Shown: in pieces, positions 36,328 to 46,249 of the stretch
Layout: each line of letters opens with the position of its first letter
How positions within the stretch are numbered: position 1 is the first letter of the stretch
DNA from: Paenibacillus sp. BIHB 4019
GTDB taxonomy: Bacteria > Bacillota > Bacilli > Paenibacillales > Paenibacillaceae
Direction: 5' to 3'
NCBI RefSeq assembly: GCF_002741035.1
Contig: NZ_CP016808.1
Coordinates: forward strand, 2,790,001 to 2,854,000
DNA length: 64,000 bases
Translations under genes and position numbers: made by a program
The notes under the pieces: model-generated
Seen by the model: the letters and a program-made list of their open reading frames with translations, nothing else
The model's database searches: none
What the model was told of the DNA's origin: nothing

Positions 36328-38160
36328 ATGTGTGGAATTGTAGGATATATTGGTAAACGTGACTCGCAGGCGATTTTGATCGAAGGGCTGAAAAAGCTGG
36401 AGTACCGCGGCTATGACTCGGCAGGTATTGCTGTATTCACAGACAACGGTCTTGAAGTTTCGAAAGCAAAAGGACGTCTTGCTAATCTTGAAGGCAAGCT
36501 GCAAGGCGAGCCATTGCACGGTTCCGTCGGCATTGGGCATACGCGCTGGGCAACACACGGCAAGCCATCCGATGTGAACTCTCATCCGCATACGGACAAT
36601 TCCGCTAAATTTTCGGTCGTTCACAATGGCATCATTGAGAATTACCTGGATTTGAAAGACGAGCTGACTGCGAAAGGCCATGTATTCGTATCGGAGACGG
36701 ATACAGAAGTGATCTCGCATCTCGTAGCTGATGAGTATGATGGCAACATCATTGAAGCAGTGCAGCGTGCGGTAAAACGTATGCGCGGAGCGTTCGCGCT
36801 TGGCGTATTGACGGAATTTGAACCGGAGAAGCTGGTAGCGGTTCGTTTTGCAAGCCCGCTCGTCATCGGCGTAGGCGAAGGCGAAAACTTCATCGGCTCG
36901 GATATTCCGGCGATTTTGGAGCATACGCGTGACGTTTATATTTTAGACGACGGCGAAATGGCTATTTTGACACGTGATGGTGTCGAATTGATGACGACAG
37001 AAGGCGCGGCTATTTCCAAGGAAATATTCCATGTCGATTGGGATCTGGTAACCGCAGAAAAAGCCGGATTTGATCATTTTATGCTGAAAGAAATTTATGA
37101 GCAGCCGAAAGCATACCGCGACACGATGCTGGGCCGCGTTGCTGACGATGGCAAATCGGTACAGCTGTCTGAGCTGACAATGACGAAGGATTATATTAAG
37201 ACAATTCGTAAAGTGCATATCGTAGCTTGCGGAACAGCTTACCATGCTGGCCTTGTTGGTAAAACGGTTATTGAGTCCATTGCCCGCATTCCGGTTGAAA
37301 CGGATGTCGCTTCGGAATATCGTTACCGCTCGCCGATTATTACGCCAGACACGCTCGTAATTGTAGTCAGCCAATCCGGTGAAACAGCGGATACGCTTGC
37401 TGCACTTCGTGAAGCGAAGCGCAATGGCGCTCGCGTATTGGCGATTACGAACGTAGTGGGCAGCTCGATTGCCCGCGAAGCGGATGATGTGCTGGTAACG
37501 TTGGCAGGACCGGAAATTGCGGTTGCTTCGACAAAAGCTTACACATCGCAGCTCGTAGTATTCTACCTGCTCAGCTTATATTTCGCAGATACGGTGGGAA
37601 CGAAAAATACAGCTGAGGTAAGCGAAATTCTTGCTGCTATGCAAGAGCTTCCTGAGCAAGTGGAAAGCATTTTGGAGCAAGCGCCGGTATTGCGCGATAT
37701 TGCTGAATCGATCTCCTCGCATCCAAGCCTGTTCTTTATCGGCCGCGGCATTGACTATCCAGTAGCGCTGGAAGGCTCGCTGAAGCTGAAAGAAATTTCG
37801 TATATTCACTCGGAAGCTTACCCGGCTGGCGAGCTGAAGCACGGTACGCTGGCATTGATCGAAGAGGGCGTTCCCGTTATCGCATTGGTGACGCAGGAAG
37901 AGCTGTACGAGAAAACACTGAGCAATATTAAAGAAGTGAAAGCGCGCGGCGCGAATGTGCTCGGTATTGGCAATGTTGGCTATGAAGAGGAAGCGAACAA
38001 GTCGGTTGATACACTGTTCTCGATTCCTCGCACACTGCCGATCCTGACTCCAGCACTGTCCGTTGTGCCACTGCAATTGATCTCCTACTATGCTTCGCTT
38101 GCGCTCGGGCATGATGTTGATAAACCGAGAAATTTGGCGAAGAGTGTTACGGTGGAGTAG
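36328..38160 (+). CDS. glmS: glutamine-fructose-6-phosphate aminotransferase
   Basis: A 610-residue enzyme that makes glucosamine-6-phosphate from fructose-6-phosphate and glutamine, the first step to UDP-GlcNAc. The N-terminal Cys nucleophile follows the start Met (MCGIVGYIGKRDSQ), with RWATHGKPSDVNSHPH in the glutaminase domain. Two SIS isomerase domains follow (VSQSGETADTLAALREAK; SEAYPAGELKHGTLALI). The C-terminus DVDKPRNLAKSVTVE is the conserved sequence whose DNA is recognised by TnsD in Tn7 insertion. The message is controlled by the ribozyme upstream. AACGGAGG precedes the ATG. Confidence 0.98.
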   Translation: MCGIVGYIGKRDSQAILIEGLKKLEYRGYDSAGIAVFTDNGLEVSKAKGRLANLEGKLQGEPLHGSVGIGHTRWATHGKPSDVNSHPHTDNSAKFSVVHNGIIENYLDLKDELTAKGHVFVSETDTEVISHLVADEYDGNIIEAVQRAVKRMRGAFALGVLTEFEPEKLVAVRFASPLVIGVGEGENFIGSDIPAILEHTRDVYILDDGEMAILTRDGVELMTTEGAAISKEIFHVDWDLVTAEKAGFDHFMLKEIYEQPKAYRDTMLGRVADDGKSVQLSELTMTKDYIKTIRKVHIVACGTAYHAGLVGKTVIESIARIPVETDVASEYRYRSPIITPDTLVIVVSQSGETADTLAALREAKRNGARVLAITNVVGSSIAREADDVLVTLAGPEIAVASTKAYTSQLVVFYLLSLYFADTVGTKNTAEVSEILAAMQELPEQVESILEQAPVLRDIAESISSHPSLFFIGRGIDYPVALEGSLKLKEISYIHSEAYPAGELKHGTLALIEEGVPVIALVTQEELYEKTLSNIKEVKARGANVLGIGNVGYEEEANKSVDTLFSIPRTLPILTPALSVVPLQLISYYASLALGHDVDKPRNLAKSVTVE

Positions 38161-38251
38161 GGGAGAGTAATAAATTCCCCCTGTATAGAAAACAATTTTA
38201 GTCTCCACTTATCACAGAAAGTCCAACACTGATCACTTAAAGTTTGCCATT

Positions 38252-38300
38252 AAGCCGACGAACTCAGGTATTCACTCCTGAATTCCGTACGGCTTTTTCT
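38252..38300 (+). terminator. intrinsic terminator inside the right end of element A
   Basis: AAGCCG...CTCAGG and CCTGAATTCCGTACGGCTT pair, followed by five T. The internal ACTCAGGTATTCACTCCTG recurs with one change at 46609-46627 in the next element's end. It probably also terminates glmS transcripts. Confidence 0.75.
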
Positions 38301-38738
38301 TATTATTTCCCTTGTTTCCTAGCAGACAAGTGTTCTATAACTTTTGCTGAATCAAGTTTTTTGAGTTTCTACTTTGATTTTATACCTAAATTCCAGTAGT
38401 TCTACAATGATTCCTCTGCTTTTACGTCTAATTTATTTTGCTTTATTCACCTCGGCCTTTAATCTCTCAATGGAACAAACGCAATTAATAACTATCAAAA
38501 TTGGGTAGTTTTGAAATTCTATTCCCTCACCACAGTAGTTGCTAATTTTAAATTGGTCTACAATAAGTAGATAGTTTAAATATTTTCCTTTTCGTGCTTT
38601 TATAGTTGTATGGTCCTAATTTTTTGAAGTATTTTTTTAAAAAAAGAAGGATATTCTTGGTAATTGTCGAATTTCTACAGCTATCGTATAGTTCATTTTG
38701 CTTATGAAATAGTTTAGGGTTAGGTATAGATAGATTAG
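38301..38738. other. AT-rich gene-free stretch at the start of element A
   Basis: No open frame with a ribosome site was found. Base composition is markedly more AT-rich than glmS, consistent with foreign DNA. Confidence 0.4.
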
Positions 38739-38945
38739 ATTTATGAGTTAATCGAAGATGGTTATGAGTCTGATTATCTGGATTTCAAAGAAAGACATTA
38801 CAATAAAGACAAGAGTATGATTGAGGATATTATGGAAATGGCCAATTCCCGTCACTATGGAGATAAATATAATAAAGTGACATTTGAGGTGAGATTTCTG
38901 GAACAGAGTAAAGATGTAGTTCAAAAGTTAGTTCAACAAAAGTAG
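38739..38945 (+). pseudogene. remnant of an AlbA_2/Schlafen-type protein N-terminus
   Basis: A 68-residue frame without a proper start reads ELIEDGYESDYLDFKERHYN and then MIEDIMEMANSRHYGDKYNK, resembling the beginning of AlbA_2 (divergent AAA-4) proteins. The expected glycine-rich DNA-binding segment is missing, and the frame jumps to an unrelated-looking tail, consistent with an internal deletion. These proteins are common in defence islands. Similarity is judged from memory of the motif, so moderate confidence only. Confidence 0.45.
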
Positions 38946-39047
38946 TAGTTACACAGATATATTTGTATAGAATTTATTGTGAAAATAAAAGACTGTAAAT
39001 AGTTTTTTATTTTATTTGCAGTATAAAGTGAAAGGCAGTCGATTGAT

Positions 39048-39884
39048 ATGGAAATAATCTCAAACCCAGTGTTAATGGCAGCTATTGTGAGTAGTTCTAT
39101 TGCTTTGGTTAGTGGTCTAGCACAATCAATCATTTCGAATTCGAAAAAACAGAGAGAAGAAAAAATTTACTATGAGAAGACTCTTGCGGACAAAATGATA
39201 AGAGTCTACTCACCTTTATTAATGTTACTTAATAATAGAAAACGAGATGATTTAATGATAGATGCTGAAGTGGAATTAATTATACGACAAGATGGGCATC
39301 TGTTATCAATTAGCAGATTAGAAGAGTTTCAAGAAATTATTGAAATCGAAAGTCGGTTTAATAGCTTGAATAATCAAGAAAAATCTGAATATCAGTTTTT
39401 GCGAGAAAAGCTTGTCTTCGAATTTCGCAGTGAATATGCTGTATTGCATGATGCATATAACCGTGGTTTTCAAGCTTATCAAAAAAAATATTCATTACCC
39501 TTCAAAGAATGGCTGGCTTCAAGGGCTATAAGAACATTTGGTTTTAGTACGATTGCATTCTGGGTTTTATTTTTTGCTAGCGATACATATTCAAGTAGAT
39601 TGGTTCAGGGCGCAATGTTCATCTGGACAACTATCTCAATAGCAGTTACTTATATTTTTTTGACAGCAGCACTATCCTTCTTTGTTCAGATAAACAGAAA
39701 ATCAGCATCGAATCTGTTTGTGAGCAAAAATTATGCGACTGAAAAAGCAGAATACAAGTGTATAGCATGTGGGATAAGGGCTGAAAGACTAAAAAACCAA
39801 AGGCTTGGAGAATGCTTTAATACGCATAGATGGCCCCATAGGTTGAAGGGACATCTAGCTAGATTTGATTGGAAAAAGATGTAG
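39048..39884 (+). CDS. membrane protein with C-terminal zinc-knuckle-like motif, first gene of the defence operon
   Basis: I do not recognise a named family. The 278-residue chain has a hydrophobic N-terminus (residues about 8-28), a charged helical middle (30-160), and two further hydrophobic segments (about 164-180 and 187-214). The tail has CIACG, then a further Cys and His residues (ECFNTHRWPHRLKGH), a possible metal site. ATG 39048 follows AAAGGCAG. The next gene begins 51 bases downstream on the same strand, so it is probably co-transcribed with the OLD nuclease and helicase. Membrane proteins in such operons often act as effectors, but this is inference. Confidence 0.8.
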   Translation: MEIISNPVLMAAIVSSSIALVSGLAQSIISNSKKQREEKIYYEKTLADKMIRVYSPLLMLLNNRKRDDLMIDAEVELIIRQDGHLLSISRLEEFQEIIEIESRFNSLNNQEKSEYQFLREKLVFEFRSEYAVLHDAYNRGFQAYQKKYSLPFKEWLASRAIRTFGFSTIAFWVLFFASDTYSSRLVQGAMFIWTTISIAVTYIFLTAALSFFVQINRKSASNLFVSKNYATEKAEYKCIACGIRAERLKNQRLGECFNTHRWPHRLKGHLARFDWKKM

Positions 39885-39935
39885 AGAAATGAGAAGCCTT
39901 CAAATAATAAATTGATTGAAAAGGTGGTTATTGAA

Positions 39936-42239
39936 ATGCATATTAAGTATGTAGAAATTCAGAATTTCAGAAAATTAGTATCTTGCCGAGTAGAGTTTTC
40001 CGAAGATACCACTCTATTCGTAGGCGCAAATAATAGTGGGAAAACCTCCGCTATGGATGCTTTAAGAAAATTTTTAATCCGAAAGAACAAATTTACCGCA
40101 AATGATTTTACACTATCACATTGGGAAAAAATCAATGAAATTGGGCGTATGTGGGAGGAGGGGGATGATGATTTTGAACTTCCCTTGTCAGAGAGATGGT
40201 CGGAGTGCTTGCCCTCTTTAGATGTTTGGTTGCAAGTTAATGATACAGAAATACATCACGTATCGCATCTAATACCAACATTGGATTGGGAAGGTGGATT
40301 GCTTGGAGTACGTTTGAGACTAGAGCCAGGAAACTTTGAACAGTTATATAAAGAGTACCGTATCTCTAGAATAGCTGCCATTGAAACTATTAAGTCAGCT
40401 AATATATCTCAAATTAATGAAAGACCACTAAAATTATGGCCTAAAGATATGCATGACTTTCTTTCTAGGAAACTGGAGTCTCATTTTACTATCCAAGCAT
40501 ATATTTTGGATCCTTCAAAGTGTATAGAACCAACTAAGGGAATAGCTAATGCTCAAATAATACCTGAGGACCGTGGGCAAATTGATGGAGACCCGTTTAA
40601 AGGTCTTATTCTGATAAATATCATAAATGCGCAGCGAGGTTTTACTGATGTAGATACTGGAAAAGCTTCGGTGGAGTCGGGAGATTTTACTAATACAAAC
40701 GGAAATCTTTCATCTCAACTCAGAAGTTATTATAACCATCATTTAAACCCATCCGAGTATCCTGATTCATCAGATATTCAGGCGCTACAAGCAATAGAAA
40801 ATGCTCAGTATTCATTTGATGAGAAACTGCTTAAGGGGTTTGAGAACGCAAAAAAAGAATTGGAAAGCTTAGGTTATCCAGGTTTTAATGATCCTAAAAT
40901 AACTATTTCTACTAAGATACAGCCAATGGATGGGTTAAATCATAATTCTGCGGTTCGGTTCGAGCTTTTAGGAGGAAATGCTGAATCAATTAATATTCCA
41001 TTAAGTCTACCTGAACAATACAATGGATTAGGCTATCAAAACCTTATTTCAATGGTATTCAAATTAATGAGTTTTCGTGATGACTGGATGCAAGTTGGCA
41101 AAGTAGGTAAAAGAAAGTCTATCGATAAAGAGGACGTTATTCTTCCTCCAATACATTTGGTATTAATAGAGGAACCTGAAGCACATCTTCATGCACAGGT
41201 CCAACAAGTATTTATTAGAAAAGCTTATGACATACTAAATAAGCATGAAAATCTACGTAATCAAAAGTTGTTAAAGACTCAAATGGTTGTAAGTACCCAT
41301 TCAAGCCACATTGCTCATGAAATGAAATTCTCCAGTCTGCGCTATTTTAGAAGAAAACCAGCAGGAAGTCTTAATGAGGTGCCTACGTCAACGGTTGTGA
41401 ATCTTTCAGAAGTATTTGGTCCTGAGGAAGAAACAGACAAGTTTGTAACTCGATATTTAAAAACAACACATTGTGATTTGTTTTTCGCAGATGCGGCTAT
41501 CTTGGTAGAAGGACCTGCAGAGCGTATGTTAGTTCCTCATTTTATTAGACGTAACTTTAAAAAGCTTAATGAAAGCTATGTATCATTACTTGAGATTGGT
41601 GGAAGCCATGCACATAGATTAAGGCCACTTATTGAACACTTAGGTTTAACGAGTCTTATAATTACTGATTTGGATTCAATTAAGCCAAAGGGTAAGGGCA
41701 CTAATGCAATTCATCCTCGTAGGAGGCAAAAATTTCGAACTGGTAATAACACTTTGAAAACATGGGTGCCAGAGAAAGAAGAGATCGATTTATTATTAGA
41801 CATGGATGATGCAGGAAAAACAAAGTATTACGATGACTTTTTCTCTATTAGAGTTGCTTACCAATGCCCGGTTTTAGTTGAATTAAATGCGATATGCGGA
41901 AAAGAAGAAGCGCTGTCAAATACATTTGAAGATGCAATTGTATTCAATAATATATCACTTTTCAAAACTATCGAGGGCGATGGAATAATTAATAGCTTTA
42001 AAAATACAGTTAATAGAGCTTCTACTGCAACAGAGTTAGGACTTAGTATCTTTAACTTGTTAAAAAGTGTAAAAAAAGCTGAGTTTGCCCTAGATCTCTT
42101 ATTATTAAAAGAGAATGATTCACTTAATGTTCCTACTTATATTAATGAAGGACTTGTTTGGTTGCAAAACGAACTGCAAAAAAAACATCAAGATTTTGTG
42201 GTTCAAACAGTTGAGCAAAAAAATGAGGTGTTGATTTAA
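39936..42239 (+). CDS. OLD-family ATP-dependent nuclease (GajA-like): ABC-type ATPase plus TOPRIM
   Basis: A 767-residue protein. Residues 30-37 form the Walker A GANNSGKT; near residue 408 lies the Walker B VLIEEPEAHLHAQ, followed by VVSTHSSHIAHE, as in SMC/RecF-like ATPases. A C-terminal TOPRIM domain has the acidic ILVEGPAER (about 521-529) and ITDLDS (about 576-581) needed for metal-dependent DNA cleavage. This is the OLD layout shared by Gabija GajA, though longer than the prototype of about 580 residues. The UvrD-type gene follows with no gap, the hallmark of the GajA-GajB pair. ATG 39936 is chosen for its AAAAGGTGG site; TTG 39912 is upstream. Confidence 0.88.
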   Translation: MHIKYVEIQNFRKLVSCRVEFSEDTTLFVGANNSGKTSAMDALRKFLIRKNKFTANDFTLSHWEKINEIGRMWEEGDDDFELPLSERWSECLPSLDVWLQVNDTEIHHVSHLIPTLDWEGGLLGVRLRLEPGNFEQLYKEYRISRIAAIETIKSANISQINERPLKLWPKDMHDFLSRKLESHFTIQAYILDPSKCIEPTKGIANAQIIPEDRGQIDGDPFKGLILINIINAQRGFTDVDTGKASVESGDFTNTNGNLSSQLRSYYNHHLNPSEYPDSSDIQALQAIENAQYSFDEKLLKGFENAKKELESLGYPGFNDPKITISTKIQPMDGLNHNSAVRFELLGGNAESINIPLSLPEQYNGLGYQNLISMVFKLMSFRDDWMQVGKVGKRKSIDKEDVILPPIHLVLIEEPEAHLHAQVQQVFIRKAYDILNKHENLRNQKLLKTQMVVSTHSSHIAHEMKFSSLRYFRRKPAGSLNEVPTSTVVNLSEVFGPEEETDKFVTRYLKTTHCDLFFADAAILVEGPAERMLVPHFIRRNFKKLNESYVSLLEIGGSHAHRLRPLIEHLGLTSLIITDLDSIKPKGKGTNAIHPRRRQKFRTGNNTLKTWVPEKEEIDLLLDMDDAGKTKYYDDFFSIRVAYQCPVLVELNAICGKEEALSNTFEDAIVFNNISLFKTIEGDGIINSFKNTVNRASTATELGLSIFNLLKSVKKAEFALDLLLLKENDSLNVPTYINEGLVWLQNELQKKHQDFVVQTVEQKNEVLI

Positions 42240-44129
42240 ATGTCAATCGTAGATAAAAATAATGTTGATGATTATGTGGATGATGAGATATGCAGCTGTA
42301 TGAATTTGGATAGACCGAAGAGCTTTTTTTTGTTTGCAGGGGCTGGTTCCGGTAAAACTAAATCTTTGGTTACATCGCTTAATAGATTTCAGGAGAAAAA
42401 TTTTAATCGAATGAAATTAAGTGGCCAGCGTATTGCAATAATTACATTCACTAATGTAGCAAGTGAGGAGATTGAAAGACGTTTAGATTATAATCCATTA
42501 TTTATTGTCTCGACAATCCACAGTTTTATTTGGGAACTAATCAAGGATCACCAGCTTGACATAAAAAAATGGTTACATGATAATCTCAAAATACAAATTG
42601 AAGAACTACAAGAAAAACAAAGGAAAGGGAGTAAGGGAACAAAAACTGCGAATGATCGTATAAGTAACATTGAATATAAAACAAAGAGAATTCAAAAGCT
42701 AAATAGTATAACTAAATTCTCGTATAGTCCTAATGGGGAAAATAAGGGAGTAGATTCCTTAAACCACTCGGAAGTAATAAACATAGGAGTGTATTTTTTA
42801 ACTCAGAAACCATTATTGCAAAAAATCCTAATAAGAAAATTTCCTTTTTTATTGATTGATGAAAGCCAAGACACAAATACAAAACTAATGGATGCCTTTT
42901 TTAAAGTACAAAGCGATTACTCATCTGAGTTTGCTCTTGGGCTATTTGGTGATACTATGCAGAGGATTTACCTTGATGGGAAAGCGGATCTGGGAATGAA
43001 CTTACCAACAGATTGGGCGAAACCCATAAAAAAAATGAATCATCGTTCTCCTAATAGAATCATTAAATTAATTAATAAGATTCGTTCGGTAGTAGATGAT
43101 CAAGAGCAGTTACCTAGAACTGATGCCAGAGAAGGTTGTGTACGCTTGTTTATTTTTCCTAATGAAATTGATAAGAAAACTGCTGAAAATAAAGTAGTAA
43201 AACAAATGTTTGAAATTACAAAAGACTTGTCATGGGGTGAGAATTCAGATTATATTTCATTAATTCTTGAACATCATATGGCAGCAAGCAGAATAGGTTT
43301 TGAAAATATATTCAGTGCTTTAAACCCAGTCGATAAATTAAAAACAGGATTATGGGAAGGCTCGCTACCAGAACTAAAGTTCTTCACACAAATCATATTA
43401 CCAATAGCGATTGCAAGAGATAATAATGATCAATTTATAATAACCAGCATAGTGAAAAAATATTCACCGTTACTCATTAAAAAGACAATGCGTTCAAGTA
43501 CTAATCAACTTAAACAATTGAAACTAGCAAATGCTGCTATGAAAAAGTTGTTATCGTTGTGGGATGATAGAAAAGAACCAACGGGAAATGATATATTGCA
43601 ATGTGTTGCACAATCTAAATTGTTTGATATACCAGGGAGTTTAACTCCATTAATTATTCCAGAAACAATCCAGAAATGCAACGAGACTAATGAGTCTGTA
43701 TCTAATTCTGAAAAAGGTGCTGGTGATCCGGAACTGGATGCCTGGAGATTATGCTTAAGTTCTAATTTCAGTCAATTTAAAGCGTACGAATCGTATATAT
43801 CCGAACAAACAAATTTTAGAACACATCAAGGAGTAAAGGGTCTTGAATTTCCTAACGTTATGGTAATTATAGATGATCATGATTCACGGGGGAAAACGTT
43901 TAACTATGAAAAATTGTTTGGAGCTAAGGAGAGAACAGTCGATGAGATAAAAAATGAAAAAGAAGGTAGGGATAGTAGTATTAGCAGAACTCGTCGTCTC
44001 TTTTATGTCACATGTAGCAGAGCTGAAAAAAGCTTGGCTATTGTTGCTTACACAGCAGAACCAGAAAAGGTAAAGAAGCACGTATTACAAGAGGGGTGGT
44101 TTGGAGAGGATGAAATAGAGATTCTTTAA
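42240..44129 (+). CDS. UvrD/Rep-type superfamily 1 helicase (GajB-like)
   Basis: A 629-residue helicase with a complete motif set: AGAGSGKT (residues 33-40), ITFTNVASEEIERRL, DESQDT (about 207-212), LFGDTMQRIY, NHRSPNRI, HQGVKGLEF (about 528) and RRLFYVTCSRA (about 585). It is longer than prototypical GajB (about 490 residues). ATG starts at the base after the stop of the OLD nuclease, with GAGGTG upstream, so expression is coupled. In Gabija the helicase senses DNA ends and activates the nuclease; the same partnership is inferred here. Confidence 0.9.
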   Translation: MSIVDKNNVDDYVDDEICSCMNLDRPKSFFLFAGAGSGKTKSLVTSLNRFQEKNFNRMKLSGQRIAIITFTNVASEEIERRLDYNPLFIVSTIHSFIWELIKDHQLDIKKWLHDNLKIQIEELQEKQRKGSKGTKTANDRISNIEYKTKRIQKLNSITKFSYSPNGENKGVDSLNHSEVINIGVYFLTQKPLLQKILIRKFPFLLIDESQDTNTKLMDAFFKVQSDYSSEFALGLFGDTMQRIYLDGKADLGMNLPTDWAKPIKKMNHRSPNRIIKLINKIRSVVDDQEQLPRTDAREGCVRLFIFPNEIDKKTAENKVVKQMFEITKDLSWGENSDYISLILEHHMAASRIGFENIFSALNPVDKLKTGLWEGSLPELKFFTQIILPIAIARDNNDQFIITSIVKKYSPLLIKKTMRSSTNQLKQLKLANAAMKKLLSLWDDRKEPTGNDILQCVAQSKLFDIPGSLTPLIIPETIQKCNETNESVSNSEKGAGDPELDAWRLCLSSNFSQFKAYESYISEQTNFRTHQGVKGLEFPNVMVIIDDHDSRGKTFNYEKLFGAKERTVDEIKNEKEGRDSSISRTRRLFYVTCSRAEKSLAIVAYTAEPEKVKKHVLQEGWFGEDEIEIL

Positions 44130-44203
44130 ATGACATAGTTATTTTTTGCATATTCAAAATGGTGGAGGTACAATTTTCTTTATTGAAAAGTGAAGGTGAT
44201 AAT

Positions 44204-46249
44204 ATGCAGATGCCGTCGTATTTTGGTCCACAATTAATGGGAGGAATTCATAATTCAGCGGGCCTATCCTATCAAGATACATGTGCCTTATACAATTTCT
44301 TCACTTACTTAAATAAGGACGATGAGCTACTGAGCCTTGGAGTTGAAATGGTAAATGACTTTTCTATTCACAAAGAAGGGAATATAATAACTGCACAGGT
44401 AAAAAAACAAACATTATCCCTTAAAGATATGCTCAAAATTCTAGAGAAAACTCCCCTGAAGAGAAATGATACAATCCTGGTTGTTTGTGCCCAATTTGAT
44501 GATGAATTGCGCCAAATTATAAAGAAGAGAGAAAGATTCAGGTATGCCATGCAATCTGACTTAGATTCTGATTGGAAAGAAACGATAATTTCTGATTTTG
44601 AAGCGGAGTTGGTAAAAAAAGAAATTGATCCTAAAAGTAATTTATTCGTTAAAAGCGAATATGTTGAACTACCCGCAGATATGGCGCATATGGCTTTGTT
44701 CTTTGTAATAATGAAATGGCTTGAGAGAGAAAAACGTACAGTGGATATATCAGGCTTTATGAATAGCTTATCAGTATATATTCAGAAATTGCGAGAAACA
44801 AGCGGTTCACTTTCGTTAAAACAATTGAAAGAATTTGCAGAAGAACATTCTACAAAATCCTTGGTCACAGAAATTATAGAAACAGCGTATAAGTCCCAAT
44901 TCATTCAACCTACTGAGTTAATGTCTGTTTTAGGCGAAACAAAAGACGAGATTTATAGGCAATTAGAGAAAAGGATTCAAGAAGCGCAAGAGCATTTTAA
45001 TAATCAGGAATTTAGTGAATCTTTGGAAATATACTCAAGTTTAGAAACGATATTCCGAAAAAAACTATTGAAATTTCAATGTGCTATACTTCATGAGTTA
45101 TTAAATAATTATGACTGCGCAATAAAGTATTGCGATGAAATTATAAAAATGGATCCCACCCACTATGAAGCATATTTAATTAGAGGTTTGAGTTTGAAAG
45201 CTTTAAAGAGATTTGAAGAAGCTATGGAACAGTTTGAGTATTCACTATCATTAAAGGCTTCTGTTCTGGCACATTATAATTTGGGTTATATCTATTTCAC
45301 ATCTCAAAGTGTTGACTCTACTAAGAAAGCGATTGAGCACTTCAAATCGTGCCTTGAGATAGATAGTATGTTTAAATACGCGCATCTCAACCTAAGTATT
45401 GCCTATTTTCAAATGGGTATATATGGCGACTCTTTAAAGCATATAAACAAAGCTCTCGATATTGATCCAGAATCCTATGAAGCCCTAGCCCATAAAGGCG
45501 AACTTTACCGATTCTTTGGTTTATATGATGATGCAATAGATTATTTTGAACAATGCTTGACTAAACAAAAAGAAAATCAGCAGGCACTTTTTGGCTTAGC
45601 TCTTTGCTTTACGGAGAAAGGCTATCTCTCGGAAGCCGCTATCTATTATAAACGATTTTTCAAATTTCATTCAGATAAATTCTTTAAAAATGGTATTTCT
45701 AATTCAATTGGAAGAAAGGCCATAATTGTTGATTTAGGCTGGAAAAGAACCGTTTATGGACATTTTGAAGTCATTAAGGAAAATTTAATTTATGTTGATA
45801 TAGCTGGAGTGCAGTTAAAGGTTTCTCTCAGTGTAGCAAAGGATTATATTTTTATAGGCTGTGTTCAATTTAATGTTGAAACTAATACTATTATATACCC
45901 AACGGTTGGAAAGTTTATGGAGACGAAAGAAGACTTCCAGGCCTTGATATATAAAATTCAGGAAACCGCTCAACTCGAACAGTTTTTTGATAAACCACTT
46001 TTCGTAGACTTTAATCATAGTATTGAGATAAATATTGAAGAACGCGAAAAGTATGTACTAATAGAGATGTTTTTTTTCGATCAACCTCTAGTTGTTGGTA
46101 TTACAGACCAAAAGGGCGATGGTTTTAAGTCGTTTAAAGATTATTTTGAATTATACGGACAATGTCGTATACATTTTGAATGTGTTAAAACATCTGAAGT
46201 CTTTGTTATTGATGGCATTTCGAAAGTTATTATAAAGCCTCTTGTTTGA
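44204..46249 (+). CDS. PD-(D/E)XK-like nuclease domain fused to TPR repeats, last gene of the defence operon
   Basis: A 681-residue protein in three parts. Residues about 15-70 resemble the DUF4297/Cap4-type nuclease head: GLSYQDTCALYNFF, then GVEMVNDF (E48, D52) and QVK (65-67), which fit a D...(E/Q)XK metal site. Residues about 265-510 contain tetratricopeptide repeats (YDCAIKYCDEIIKMDPTHYE; YGDSLKHINKALDIDPESYE; YDDAIDYFEQCLTK). The last 150 residues are beta-rich and unrecognised. It follows the helicase by 74 bases. ATG 44204 is preceded by GAAGGTGAT; ATG 44159 is possible. The domain call is by eye and the function, perhaps a DNA-cleaving effector with a TPR sensor, is inferred. Confidence 0.8.
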   Translation: MQMPSYFGPQLMGGIHNSAGLSYQDTCALYNFFTYLNKDDELLSLGVEMVNDFSIHKEGNIITAQVKKQTLSLKDMLKILEKTPLKRNDTILVVCAQFDDELRQIIKKRERFRYAMQSDLDSDWKETIISDFEAELVKKEIDPKSNLFVKSEYVELPADMAHMALFFVIMKWLEREKRTVDISGFMNSLSVYIQKLRETSGSLSLKQLKEFAEEHSTKSLVTEIIETAYKSQFIQPTELMSVLGETKDEIYRQLEKRIQEAQEHFNNQEFSESLEIYSSLETIFRKKLLKFQCAILHELLNNYDCAIKYCDEIIKMDPTHYEAYLIRGLSLKALKRFEEAMEQFEYSLSLKASVLAHYNLGYIYFTSQSVDSTKKAIEHFKSCLEIDSMFKYAHLNLSIAYFQMGIYGDSLKHINKALDIDPESYEALAHKGELYRFFGLYDDAIDYFEQCLTKQKENQQALFGLALCFTEKGYLSEAAIYYKRFFKFHSDKFFKNGISNSIGRKAIIVDLGWKRTVYGHFEVIKENLIYVDIAGVQLKVSLSVAKDYIFIGCVQFNVETNTIIYPTVGKFMETKEDFQALIYKIQETAQLEQFFDKPLFVDFNHSIEINIEEREKYVLIEMFFFDQPLVVGITDQKGDGFKSFKDYFELYGQCRIHFECVKTSEVFVIDGISKVIIKPLV

